In this document: positions 9,675 through 17,810 of the stretch, in pieces
How the letters are laid out: the number at the start of each line of letters is the position of its first letter
How positions within the stretch are numbered: the stretch's first letter is position 1
Translations under genes and position numbers: made by a program
Notes under the pieces: model-generated
Seen by the model: only the letters and a program-made list of their open reading frames with translations
Databases searched by the model: none
What the model was told of the DNA's origin: nothing
NCBI RefSeq assembly: GCF_002236805.1
Contig: NZ_NIQA01000002.1
Coordinates: forward strand, 176,783 to 240,782
From: Pusillimonas sp. T2
Lineage (GTDB): Bacteria; Pseudomonadota; Gammaproteobacteria; Burkholderiales; Burkholderiaceae_B
Direction of reading: 5' to 3'
DNA length: 64,000 nt

Positions 9675-10130
9675 ATGAAACGCTTTCTGATTGGTGCCTC
9701 ACTGGCCCTTGCCCTGGGTTCCGCACATGCAGCAGACATTGTCGACACCGCCAAGTCCGCTGGTTCTTTCAATACCCTGGTCACCGCTGTTCAGGCGGCT
9801 GACTTGGTCGACACGCTCAAAGGGCCAGGCCCATTTACGGTGTTTGCCCCCACCGACGAAGCCTTTGCCAAAATCCCCAAAGACCAGCTGGATGCCTTGC
9901 TTAAAGACAAAGCAGGCCTGACCAAGGTATTAACCTACCACGTTGTATCCGGCAAGGTTATGGCAGCCGACGTCAAGCCCGGTCAAGTGCCCACGGTACA
10001 AGGCAGCCCGCTGACCGTGTCGGTGAAAGACGGCAAAGTCATGGTTGATGGCGCCAATGTGGTCCAGACCGACATCAACACCGACAACGGCGTGATTCAC
10101 GTCATCGACGCCGTCATCATGCCCAAGTAA
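9675..10130 (+). CDS. Secreted fasciclin (FAS1) domain protein
   Basis: This is a 151-residue protein with a signal peptide ([19 protein letters not shown], then ADIVDTA). A single FAS1 domain fills the rest, showing the diagnostic [16 protein letters not shown] and [10 protein letters not shown] motifs and the C-terminal [14 protein letters not shown]. Bacterial single-FAS1 proteins of this size are exported and are implicated in surface adhesion or stress responses; the exact role is unknown. An AAGGAG lies 6 bp before the ATG. Transcription ends at the strong hairpin at 10187. Confidence 0.93.
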   Translation: MKRFLIGASLALALGSAHAADIVDTAKSAGSFNTLVTAVQAADLVDTLKGPGPFTVFAPTDEAFAKIPKDQLDALLKDKAGLTKVLTYHVVSGKVMAADVKPGQVPTVQGSPLTVSVKDGKVMVDGANVVQTDINTDNGVIHVIDAVIMPK

Positions 10131-10180
10131 TACGCGCGTACCCCACGTTGATGAAAGGATATCTTCCCCTGGATATCCCA

Positions 10181-10220
10181 AAAAAAGCCTGCCGGGCTAA
10201 AACCCGGCAGGCTTTTTTTT
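10181..10220 (+). terminator. Bidirectional Rho-independent terminator
   Basis: GCCTGCCGGG and CCCGGCAGGC (10187-10212) form a 10-bp stem. A run of T follows on the plus strand and a run of A precedes it, so the same hairpin can stop both the fasciclin gene and the convergent small lipoprotein gene. Confidence 0.9.
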
Positions 10221-10249
10221 CGGCCTGTGCCGCGCCAGACTGCCGCAAG

Positions 10250-10432
10250 CTACTTAGCGGCGTCTTGCATTTTTTGGCCAGCATTTTCAATGGCCGAGCC
10301 CACCGATGCTGCTGCCTTGTCGAGTTCTTTACCCGCACGTTCGGCCGGACCTTCTTTTTCTTGGCAGCCGGCAAGCACAAACCCAAGCGCCAACACAGCA
10401 GCAGTAGAACGTATCAGTTTGCCATATGTCAT
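10250..10432 (-). CDS. Small entericidin-like lipoprotein
   Basis: This 60-residue protein has a lipoprotein signal ending in the lipobox LAGC at about residues 20-23. It is followed by a short, charged, Ala-rich amphipathic tail (KELDKAAASVGSAIENAGQK). That layout resembles entericidin-type and other tiny outer-membrane-anchored lipoproteins. It lies convergent to the fasciclin gene and shares its terminator. It is probably real because the signal and lipobox are clean; the function is unassigned. Confidence 0.75.
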   Translation of the reverse strand: MTYGKLIRSTAAVLALGFVLAGCQEKEGPAERAGKELDKAAASVGSAIENAGQKMQDAAK

Positions 10433-10523
10433 GACTTTCCCCTTTGTGTTTATTAAAGATACCCACGACGAATTGTTGCCTTGATGGCAGATCGCATATT
10501 AACGCGGACCACCAAAGCGCATC

Positions 10524-11300
10524 TTATGTCAGCGACGCAATCACGACCGCTGCCTCATCAACACATAACGTCACCAATGATCCTTTCTTGACTGTGGTAT
10601 CGGTCTGCATAAAGCCAATCACCTGAGCCCCCGATGTCAAGGTGACTGTTGCCTCGCTCACCTTGCCTGCGCGCACGGTGTTTACCAATAGACCGTCAAG
10701 ATGATTTTCGGAAGATGCATGCACGCATTCATTTGAAGCAGAAGCCACTTCAACGGCCGTTGCCTTGAACATGGCCATTACTTGTCGACCCGACTCAAGA
10801 CCAAGCAACTGGGCGCTTTCTTTGGTAATGCGGGAAACAAGGGTCGAACCATCGTCGAGCGACAAATAAACGCGAACCGCCCCACCTGCCCGCTTTATGT
10901 CGGAAATCAGGCACATCAGTTGGTTGCGCATACTGGTGCGCATGCCCAACGCGAGCGCGCCACTGACAAGCGAGGCGCCATCGCCCGCATACTCTTGTGC
11001 AATTTGATCCGCGACCTGCCGTCTGGCCAGCATGAATCGATCGGCCGCAGCGAGCAATCGATGCCCCGCCGCTGTAACAATGGCCCCACCCCCGCCACTA
11101 CCGCCAACGGCCTTTTCAACTAAAGGCGTGCCGGCCAGATTTGTTAGGGTCTCGATGGCTTGCCACGCCGCTTTATAGCTTACGCCGGCAGAACGTGCCG
11201 CTTCAGAAATAGACCCCGTATGAGAAATACGCCGAAGTATGTCGAGTCGCTTGTCGCTGGCTTCGTAGCCAAGCAACGTATTCAGGGGTAAAGAAGACAT
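10524..11300 (-). CDS. modE: ModE-type molybdate-responsive transcriptional regulator
   Basis: The 258-residue form starts at the ATG at 11300 (MSSLPLNTLLGYEASDKRLD). In-frame ATGs at 11306 and 11360 are possible. An N-terminal LysR-like winged helix (RRISHTGSISEAARSAGVSY) is followed by two molybdate-binding Mop/TOBE repeats at about residues 125-190 and 200-258. Molybdate-bound ModE represses the molybdate uptake operon. Here the gene is divergent from modABC, and the perfect palindrome between them is the obvious operator. Confidence 0.92.
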   Translation of the reverse strand: MSSLPLNTLLGYEASDKRLDILRRISHTGSISEAARSAGVSYKAAWQAIETLTNLAGTPLVEKAVGGSGGGGAIVTAAGHRLLAAADRFMLARRQVADQIAQEYAGDGASLVSGALALGMRTSMRNQLMCLISDIKRAGGAVRVYLSLDDGSTLVSRITKESAQLLGLESGRQVMAMFKATAVEVASASNECVHASSENHLDGLLVNTVRAGKVSEATVTLTSGAQVIGFMQTDTTVKKGSLVTLCVDEAAVVIASLT

Positions 11301-11390
11301 AACCATCGAACAGCGTTTACTCCGAGTGCAGGGTTTGTTGAAATCATATTCGCTATTCATACTTAGAACAACGACAAAAAATCGTGCTAG

Positions 11391-11425
11391 CATTCTCGCT
11401 ATTCAATATAGGAATAGCGAGAATG
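11391..11425. promoter_or_regulatory. Putative ModE operator (perfect 14-bp inverted repeat)
   Basis: CATTCTCGCTATTC (11391-11404) and GAATAGCGAGAATG (11412-11425) are exact reverse complements around a 7-bp spacer. The core CGCTAT-N11-ATAGCG resembles the known ModE site architecture of two inverted TAT-containing half-sites. A further half-site, CGCTATTC, occurs at 11351-11358. The right arm ends in the modA start codon, so binding would block modA transcription or early elongation. Confidence 0.75.
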
Positions 11426-12199
11426 CGCATGCTGAATCATATCTGTAAGGTCATCATCCCCGCCTTAATTGGTGTTTTTGCCACCCAAACCGCCATGGCA
11501 GACACTGTTTCGGTTGCCGTTGCGGCAAACTTTACCGCCCCCATGCAAAAAATAGCGGCGCTTTTCGAGGCTGAAACCGGCCACAAGGCTGCACTGTCTT
11601 TTGGGTCGACCGGGCGGTTCTACGCGCAGATAAAGAACGGCGCGCCGTTCGATGTGCTGCTGGCCGCCGACGACAAGACGCCCGCAAAACTTGTTGAAGA
11701 GGCGCTGGCACTGGCGCCGACGCAAATGACTTACGCCATAGGCAAACTGGTGTTGTACAGCCGGAACCCGTCGGTCGTTGACGACCGGGGCCATGTATTA
11801 AAACAAGCACAACCCGGAAAAATTGCGATTGCCGACCCAAAACTTGCGCCCTACGGCCTTGCGGCGCAACAAACCCTTCAAGCCCTAGGGGTGTACGCAC
11901 AACTCCAGCCCAACCTGGTCGTGGGTGAAAGCATTGGTCAGACTTACCAGTTTGTTGCCACCGAAAACGCCTTAATGGGCTTTGTTGCCCTATCGCAAGT
12001 TAACGCTGCAGACCAAAAACAAGCCGGATCAAGCTGGATTGTCCCTCAAGCACTCTACGACCCGATTCGCCAAAATGCCGTTGTACTGGCACGGGGCAAA
12101 GACAACCCTGCCGCATCCTCGTTGATAAAGTTTCTGCAAACCCAGGCAGCCCACGACGTGATTCGCAGTTATGGTTATGGTTTGCATACGAACCCCTGA
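11423..12199 (+). CDS. modA: Molybdate ABC transporter periplasmic binding protein ModA
   Basis: This 258-residue precursor starts at 11423 (or two codons later at 11429). A longer frame from 11384 would run through the operator and is disfavoured. A signal peptide ends near TAMA-DTVSVAVAANF. The binding fold shows KAALSFGSTGRFYAQIKNGA and PFDVLLAADD, which hold the oxyanion in ModA proteins. It captures molybdate (or tungstate) in the periplasm for ModB/ModC, encoded directly downstream. Confidence 0.94.
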   Translation: MRMLNHICKVIIPALIGVFATQTAMADTVSVAVAANFTAPMQKIAALFEAETGHKAALSFGSTGRFYAQIKNGAPFDVLLAADDKTPAKLVEEALALAPTQMTYAIGKLVLYSRNPSVVDDRGHVLKQAQPGKIAIADPKLAPYGLAAQQTLQALGVYAQLQPNLVVGESIGQTYQFVATENALMGFVALSQVNAADQKQAGSSWIVPQALYDPIRQNAVVLARGKDNPAASSLIKFLQTQAAHDVIRSYGYGLHTNP

Positions 12200-12219
12200 C
12201 ATGACATATCTTCGACGCC

Positions 12220-12903
12220 ATGATGTTTGATGAAGCGGCCCGGCAAGCCATTTGGCTTACCATTGAACTTTCGGCACTGACGACCCTGGTCTTACTGATT
12301 GTCGCTACGCCCCTGGCCTGGTGGCTGACACGCACATCATCGGGGTTGCGCGCCCCTATTCATGCGCTGGTTACCTTGCCGCTGGTGCTGCCGCCTTCTG
12401 TATTGGGTTTCTATTTGCTGGTCGCCATGGGGCCCAACGGCCCACTGGGCCAGTTCACACAGGCCATGGGTTGGGGTGTACTGTCCTTCACCTTCACCGG
12501 TTTGTTAATCGGCTCTATTATTTTCTCACTGCCCTTCGCCGTTCAACCTATCCAGAACGCCTTCGAAGCCATGGGCCGTCGCCCCATGGAAGTGGCCGCC
12601 ACATTGGGCGCAAGCCCGCTCAACGCCTTCCTTACCGTTGCCCTTCCACAAGCACGCAGCGGTTTGCTTACTGCCGCAATTCTTAGCTTTGCGCATACCG
12701 TCGGAGAGTTCGGCGTAGTGCTGATGATCGGCGGCAATATTCCGGGGCAAACGCGGGTTGTATCCACCCAAATTTACGGCCATGTCGAGGCCATGGAATA
12801 CACCCAGGCGCATTGGCTGGCGGGCGGCATGTTGGTGTTCTCTTTTATTGTGCTACTTGCACTGGCCGCTCTGCGCAAGAATAACGCCCGTGTACTGCCC
12901 TGA
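12220..12903 (+). CDS. modB: Molybdate ABC transporter permease ModB
   Basis: This 227-residue inner-membrane permease has about five membrane segments. The EAA loop that docks the ATPase reads [19 protein letters not shown], at about residue 120. It begins 20 bp after modA and ends 14 bp before modC, so the three genes form one operon. ModB dimerises to form the translocation path for molybdate. Confidence 0.95.
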   Translation: MMFDEAARQAIWLTIELSALTTLVLLIVATPLAWWLTRTSSGLRAPIHALVTLPLVLPPSVLGFYLLVAMGPNGPLGQFTQAMGWGVLSFTFTGLLIGSIIFSLPFAVQPIQNAFEAMGRRPMEVAATLGASPLNAFLTVALPQARSGLLTAAILSFAHTVGEFGVVLMIGGNIPGQTRVVSTQIYGHVEAMEYTQAHWLAGGMLVFSFIVLLALAALRKNNARVLP

Positions 12904-12917
12904 ATAGACTCATCATC

Positions 12918-14012
12918 ATGACGCCAGATCCTTCTTCCTCGCTGCTTGTCAATATCGAACTTCCCAGAAAAGGGTTCCGGCTGCAGGTCGATCTCGTACT
13001 ACCCGCGCAAGGCATTACCGTCCTTTATGGCGTGTCGGGCTCAGGCAAAACCAGCCTGTTGCGGTGCGTTGCGGGCCTCGAGCGTCCGGAGCGCGCCAAA
13101 ATAGTCATTGGGAACGAGGTCTGGCAAGACAGCGATCAACGCCTTTTCGTACCGACACACAAGCGCTTGCTAGGTTATGTCTTCCAAGAAGCCAGCCTTT
13201 TCGAACACCTGAATGTTCGCGACAACCTGCAGTTTGGGCTAAAGCAACGGCACACACCCCAGTCGTCAAGCCTGCTCGACACTGCAATCTCACTTTTAGG
13301 CATTGGCCATCTGCTGCACCGACAACCTGCCGGGTTGTCGGGCGGCGAGCGCCAGCGCGTTGCGATTGCGCGGGCGCTCGCGTGCGGCCCGCAGATCTTG
13401 CTGCTCGACGAGCCCATGTCCGCGCTGGATCAGGCCCGTCGAGACGAGGTCATGCCCTGGCTTGAAAAACTACGCGACCAGCTGAAGCTACCCATGCTCT
13501 ACGTCACCCATTCAGCCAACGAGCTGCAAAGGCTTGCTGATCATGTGGTCGCGCTGGAACAAGGCAGAGTGGTGGCTTCCGGCCCAATACACGACATACT
13601 TGGCAATGCCGAGCACCCGATAATTGCGGGCGATGACGCCGGCAGCGTGCTGATTGGGCGGGTAAGCGACCTGCACTCCGAATGGCAAATGGCCCGCATC
13701 ACCCTCGGTCCCGCCGATTTCTGGGTATCACAAAACAATCTTGCCATTGGCCAAGACGTACGGCTGCTTGTAATGGCACGCGACGTCAGCATCACACAAG
13801 AAAAGCCCGAACACACCAGCATTCAGAACCACCTGCCGTGCCAAGTCGTTTCAATAGCGCCTGACACCCACCCATCACAACTGCGCGTGCAATTGCGTTG
13901 CGACAACATCACCCTCACCGCCCGTATCACGCAACGCGCCCAAGCCATGCTGCAATTGCAACCGGGTCAGTCTGTATGGGCCCAGGTGAAATCGGTTGCC
14001 TTGGTCAAGTAA
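12918..14012 (+). CDS. modC: Molybdate ABC transporter ATPase ModC
   Basis: This 364-residue protein has Walker A GVSGSGKTSLLR near residue 40, signature LSGGERQRVAIARAL near 140, and Walker B LLLDEPMSALD. The last ~70 residues form a Mop/TOBE domain (HLPCQVVSIAPDTHPSQLRV) that in this family binds oxyanion and can inhibit transport. It is the last gene of modABC. Its stop directly abuts the stop of the convergent FAH-family gene, with no room for a separate terminator. Confidence 0.95.
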   Translation: MTPDPSSSLLVNIELPRKGFRLQVDLVLPAQGITVLYGVSGSGKTSLLRCVAGLERPERAKIVIGNEVWQDSDQRLFVPTHKRLLGYVFQEASLFEHLNVRDNLQFGLKQRHTPQSSSLLDTAISLLGIGHLLHRQPAGLSGGERQRVAIARALACGPQILLLDEPMSALDQARRDEVMPWLEKLRDQLKLPMLYVTHSANELQRLADHVVALEQGRVVASGPIHDILGNAEHPIIAGDDAGSVLIGRVSDLHSEWQMARITLGPADFWVSQNNLAIGQDVRLLVMARDVSITQEKPEHTSIQNHLPCQVVSIAPDTHPSQLRVQLRCDNITLTARITQRAQAMLQLQPGQSVWAQVKSVALVK

Positions 14013-14864
14013 TTAGTGCACTTTTACGACCAGTTCGCCCAGTTGTTGAACACTGGCTTTGATGGTCTGACCACTGTGCACGGGGCCAACGCCCTCTGGG
14101 GTTCCGGTAAAAATCACATCGCCTGGGTGTAAGGTGTAAAACTTCGACCCAAACTCGATCAGGGCGGCGACACCCAGAATCAGCTCCGAAGTGTTCGACG
14201 ATTGACGAGGCTCGTCGTCGACAGACAGCTTCAGGTCAAGATGACCGGCATCTGGCAATTCATCGGCTGTCGTCAGCCAAGGCCCCAAGGTGGTATAGGT
14301 ATCGGGCGATTTACGCATGCTGCGCTCTTCAGGGCCGCGAATTGTGATGTCGAGCCCCACACAATAGCCAGCCACATAATCAAGCGCCTTTTCGCGCGAC
14401 ACATTGCGTGCGGTTTTGCCAATCACTACCACCAGCTCGACCTCATGATCGGTACGACGATCGGGCAAAGCCTGAGTAATACCTACACTGGGATCAACCA
14501 GCGAACTTTGCGCCTTCAAAAACAAGCCGGCCCGCTCGATATGATTGATCTGGTTGTTGTGATGCAGGTTAGGGTCATCGAGCACTTCTTGCAGGTGCTT
14601 CTTGTAATTGACTGGCGCCGCGATAATTTTGCCCGGGTTGGCAAAAGGCAAGAGCAATGCCAGATCGCTTAAATTGAGCACCGGCGCGGTTGCCTTCAGG
14701 CGCTGAACTTCGGCCATGACCGCAGGCAAATGGGCAATGAGCTGATCACCCAACGGATACGGGTAGGTCGCTTGCGGCACGCAGGCCAAGGCGGGGGTCA
14801 CATCGTAAACCGTCTGGCCTTCGACCAAACCCAGACGATCGGGAAAGAACCGGCATAACTTCAT
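14013..14864 (-). CDS. Fumarylacetoacetate hydrolase (FAH) family protein
   Basis: In this 283-residue protein the conserved FAH fold is clear from about residue 70 onward: HEVELVVVIGKTARNVS supplies two metal-binding acids, DYVAGYCVGLDITIRGPEE a third, and GDVIFTGTPEGVGPV the C-terminal signature. Members are Mg2+/Mn2+ enzymes acting on C-C bonds or tautomers of dicarbonyl acids from aromatic breakdown, such as fumarylpyruvate, acylpyruvate or 5-carboxymethyl-2-oxo-hex-3-ene-dioate. The N-terminal ~65 residues are typical of the two-domain subgroup. The substrate is undetermined. It is expressed alone, behind an unusual inverted repeat that includes its ribosome-binding site. Confidence 0.88.
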   Translation of the reverse strand: MKLCRFFPDRLGLVEGQTVYDVTPALACVPQATYPYPLGDQLIAHLPAVMAEVQRLKATAPVLNLSDLALLLPFANPGKIIAAPVNYKKHLQEVLDDPNLHHNNQINHIERAGLFLKAQSSLVDPSVGITQALPDRRTDHEVELVVVIGKTARNVSREKALDYVAGYCVGLDITIRGPEERSMRKSPDTYTTLGPWLTTADELPDAGHLDLKLSVDDEPRQSSNTSELILGVAALIEFGSKFYTLHPGDVIFTGTPEGVGPVHSGQTIKASVQQLGELVVKVH

Positions 14865-14866
14865 AT

Positions 14867-14915
14867 CGAGAATCTCTTCAAAAAGTGATTAAAACTTTAG
14901 TTGAAGAGATTCTCG
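14867..14915 (-). promoter_or_regulatory. 15-bp perfect inverted repeat in the FAH-gene leader
   Basis: CGAGAATCTCTTCAA (14867-14881) and TTGAAGAGATTCTCG (14901-14915) are exact reverse complements around a 19-bp AT-rich loop. On the minus-strand mRNA the downstream arm contains the GAAGAG ribosome-binding site, 9 nt before the ATG at 14864. The stem could hide that site, or the DNA could be an operator. AT-rich promoter-like DNA lies just upstream (14930-14985). Confidence 0.65.
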
Positions 14916-14976
14916 GCCAGGCCGAAAGCTAAATCAATATAATGAATTTAATAATTTTGATTAAAATATTTTATAT

Positions 14977-16470
14977 TTAGGGCCGATTACCCAATGCCGA
15001 TAATGCCTCGTCGGCGCCGTCGTGCAACGGCACAGTTACGCCCATGCGTGCGCTGGCGGCCGACACCTGCGCCCCCTGCGCCGACCCATAACCCAACAAG
15101 TCATACCCAGCCTGAAACACGCGATTCGTCAGTTCGATAGCTTCATCGCGGGTTAACTCTGTGGTCGTCAGCAACAACGCCGCCATACCTACCGTGGCCA
15201 CAGGTTGAGCCTGCCCCGGGTATACGCCCTGGGCAATATTCAACGCCATGAGTGCCGGCTCATCTTCGATTAAAGCCTCAATGGCTTTCGCATCGAGGGG
15301 CAACAGTTTTAATGGCGCTTTGGCCAAGGCATCGCGCAGGGGTGTAGCCGGGATACCAATAACATGCACCGTTGCATCGATAACACCGGCGGTGAGCGCC
15401 GGCAACGAGGCCGTAAACGGCATATCGACCACGGTGTAATCTTTGCCGGCCTGAAGACCGTGTGCCTCGAGTACATGTTCGAGCGTGGTGCGAACCGCAG
15501 AACCTGCCGGGCCCAACGCCACCTTTTTGCCCTTCAGGCTGCGTACCCCGCGGTAGGCCGGGTCATCGCGAACCACAATATGAACCAGTTCGGGGTACAA
15601 GCCGCCCAAGGCGCGCAAGTTCGTAAACGCCCCTTTTGAATAGAACGGGCCGTTGCCCTCGTATGCCATGTCAGCCGCATCGGCCTGCGCAAGCGCGATG
15701 ACAGCATCGCCAGATCGCAGCATTTCGATATTGTCGACACTGCCTCCAGTAATTAACGGTGTAATTTTTGTTTGGCCGTCGTGTGTCAAAGCGGCCAACG
15801 CTCTGGCGAAAGCCACATACTCGCCTCGGTCGGGGCCTCCCGCAAGCGGGTACCCTTGCTGCATGCGGCTAAGACGGCCATTAATACGCGCCACAGAGCG
15901 TTGCAGCTCTTGCTGCACAATGCGCTCACCGGCGCTGGAGTTGCTGCGCACCACAGAACGAGAAATGTCGTCGAGCGTGGCGAGCAAGCGCCGGGAGACC
16001 GGCTGCGGCTCGCCAGTATCGATAGCGGGCGCCTGGGCATTGCTGACTCCGGGTGGCGTCGACAAAACCCATTGCCCATCAGCATTCTTGGCATAAACGG
16101 CGCTGGCATGCGCGATGATCTGATCGCCAGCCAGGTTTCCGCCAGACTTCACGCCTGAAATACTACGCGGCCCAGCACCCAACAACGTGACTAGCGAAGC
16201 CACGCCAGGGCGATCCCAGGCATCGAGAGTGAAGTCTTTATCAAATTCGAGCGCGATGTCGTAGTACACCACGCGGCGATCCTCGCCTTCTGGGGCCGTA
16301 CTATCGGTGGCCGAACCTTTTCGGTCGAGCTCAACAATTTTAAAGACCCCTTCGCCATAGGTAGCTTCGAGTCGTTGGCCAATATCGGTACGCAAGGTGC
16401 TGACGTCGGGTTGCCGGCCGCACGCGGCAAGCACAAGACAACACGCAGCCAGAAGCAGTCGTTTGAGCAT
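14977..16470 (-). CDS. TAXI-family solute receptor lipoprotein, coupled to gltS
   Basis: The start at 16470 lies one base after the gltS stop, with GGGGGG upstream. The 497-residue protein has a lipoprotein signal with lipobox LAAC near residue 16. Its C-terminal ~300 residues are a TRAP-associated TAXI receptor fold (LKGKKVALGPAGSAVRTTLE, LTAGVIDATVHVIGIP, LYPELVHIVV). The N-terminal ~180 residues are extra and match no family I recognise. TAXI receptors normally serve TRAP permeases, but none is encoded here. The partner by position is the glutamate symporter GltS. The ligand is unknown; acidic amino acids or dicarboxylates are plausible. Confidence 0.82.
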   Translation of the reverse strand: MLKRLLLAACCLVLAACGRQPDVSTLRTDIGQRLEATYGEGVFKIVELDRKGSATDSTAPEGEDRRVVYYDIALEFDKDFTLDAWDRPGVASLVTLLGAGPRSISGVKSGGNLAGDQIIAHASAVYAKNADGQWVLSTPPGVSNAQAPAIDTGEPQPVSRRLLATLDDISRSVVRSNSSAGERIVQQELQRSVARINGRLSRMQQGYPLAGGPDRGEYVAFARALAALTHDGQTKITPLITGGSVDNIEMLRSGDAVIALAQADAADMAYEGNGPFYSKGAFTNLRALGGLYPELVHIVVRDDPAYRGVRSLKGKKVALGPAGSAVRTTLEHVLEAHGLQAGKDYTVVDMPFTASLPALTAGVIDATVHVIGIPATPLRDALAKAPLKLLPLDAKAIEALIEDEPALMALNIAQGVYPGQAQPVATVGMAALLLTTTELTRDEAIELTNRVFQAGYDLLGYGSAQGAQVSAASARMGVTVPLHDGADEALSALGNRP

Positions 16471-16471
16471 G

Positions 16472-17695
16472 TTAGAGCCCCCCGACAAAAGGCAACGACA
16501 AGAACGTCGTTAACACAGTGACGTTAATGATGTCGACCAGAAAGGCGCCTGTGACCGGCACCACAATAAAGGACTCGGGTGCCGGACCGTGCCGCCTTAC
16601 CAGGGCTTGCATATTGGCAATGGCAGTCGCGGTGGCCCCCATAGAAAACCCGCAGAATGCGGCGGAAATAACGGCCGCCTCGTAGTCTTTTTTAAGCGCC
16701 CTGAACACGACCAGGCTTGCGTAGACAGCAGCAAATATTGCCTGCACAAGCAAGATAATAGCCAACGGGCCGGCCAAGGCCAGCACGCTGCCTACATCCA
16801 GGGTCATCATGGTCAGGCCCAGAAAAATAGACAGGGCAAGCGTACCAATCATTTCGGTTGCCCGATCGTCAAGCTTTAACCCTAACCAGCCACCCAAGTT
16901 GCGAATGACAATACCGATAAGCATGCACCACAAAAAATTGGGAATATTGACCGGCCAGTCTTGTGCCATATCGGCCAAAGCAATACCGCCAGCCAGACAG
17001 ACAAACGCCGCGGTCAGCGACACGATGTAAGTGCTTGAATCGGGCGGTGCCTGACGGTTGCTGTCGGCCATGCCGGCGACATCATTACCGCCCTCAAGAT
17101 CCGTATCGGCACGATCCAAGCTGCCCTTCAGTTTGTGCCGTTTGAGCAACCGCTCGGCCACCGGACCGCCAATCAACCCGCCAAGCACCAAACCAATGGT
17201 TGCCGACGTCATAGCCAGCGTCATGATGTTCTGGATATTGTTGACGTCGGCAAAACTGCCCGCATAGGCCGCGCCAGTGCCATGCCCGCCTACCAGGGTA
17301 ATAGAACCCGCAATCAGCCCCATAAGGGGATGCAAATCAAGCAGCCAGGCCATACCCAGGCCAATGACGTTTTGCAAGACCACAAACGGAATCAGCACCA
17401 GCAGAAACGCAATCAACCGGGGCCCGCCCGCAGCAAGCAGTTTAAGGTTAGCCGTCAGGCCCACACAGCCGAAGAATATCAGCATCAGTGTGGGGCGGAT
17501 ATTAGCTTCGAGCGCCACCGTGACCCCGGAAAAGTCGGCCAGCAAAAAGACTAATACGGCAAACAAAATACCGCCCACTACCGGGTCTGGAATGCTGTAG
17601 CGCGCGAGCACACCGACACGACTGGTAAGGACACGGCCGGCCACCAGGACAAAACAACACGCCAGCAGCGTTTCTATGGCAGAAAGAGAAATCAT
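16472..17695 (-). CDS. gltS: Sodium/glutamate symporter GltS
   Basis: The start at 17695 (MISLSAIETLLACCFVLVAG) follows CAGGTGT at good spacing and matches family N-termini. The protein has 407 residues with two homologous halves. The family motifs LVGGHGTGAAYAGSF and GFSMGATATAIANMQAL mark the two re-entrant loops, which bear the Gly-rich Na+/substrate-binding segments. GltS takes up L-glutamate with Na+ across the inner membrane. It is co-transcribed with the TAXI receptor lipoprotein, an unusual pairing. Confidence 0.94.
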   Translation of the reverse strand: MISLSAIETLLACCFVLVAGRVLTSRVGVLARYSIPDPVVGGILFAVLVFLLADFSGVTVALEANIRPTLMLIFFGCVGLTANLKLLAAGGPRLIAFLLVLIPFVVLQNVIGLGMAWLLDLHPLMGLIAGSITLVGGHGTGAAYAGSFADVNNIQNIMTLAMTSATIGLVLGGLIGGPVAERLLKRHKLKGSLDRADTDLEGGNDVAGMADSNRQAPPDSSTYIVSLTAAFVCLAGGIALADMAQDWPVNIPNFLWCMLIGIVIRNLGGWLGLKLDDRATEMIGTLALSIFLGLTMMTLDVGSVLALAGPLAIILLVQAIFAAVYASLVVFRALKKDYEAAVISAAFCGFSMGATATAIANMQALVRRHGPAPESFIVVPVTGAFLVDIINVTVLTTFLSLPFVGGL

Positions 17696-17742
17696 CGGAC
17701 ACCTGTATGGCCTGACCACAGGCCGTTTAAGACCGAAAGCAT

Positions 17743-17810
17743 AACCCGGGAAACCTGTTGCATGAAGCCCTCATGACTGTTGTTTGAGGCCCTCATGGGT
17801 TTCCCGGATT
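17743..17810. promoter_or_regulatory. Nested inverted and direct repeats upstream of gltS
   Basis: AACCCGGGAAACC (17743-17755) and GGTTTCCCGGATT (17798-17810) are inverted repeats with one mismatch in 13. Between them lie two direct copies of TGA(A/G)GCCCTCATG, at 17763-17775 and 17785-17797, 22 bp apart, about two helical turns. The element sits 48 bp before the gltS start. A dimeric or tetrameric regulator site is the likeliest reading; an mRNA leader hairpin is the alternative. Confidence 0.55.
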
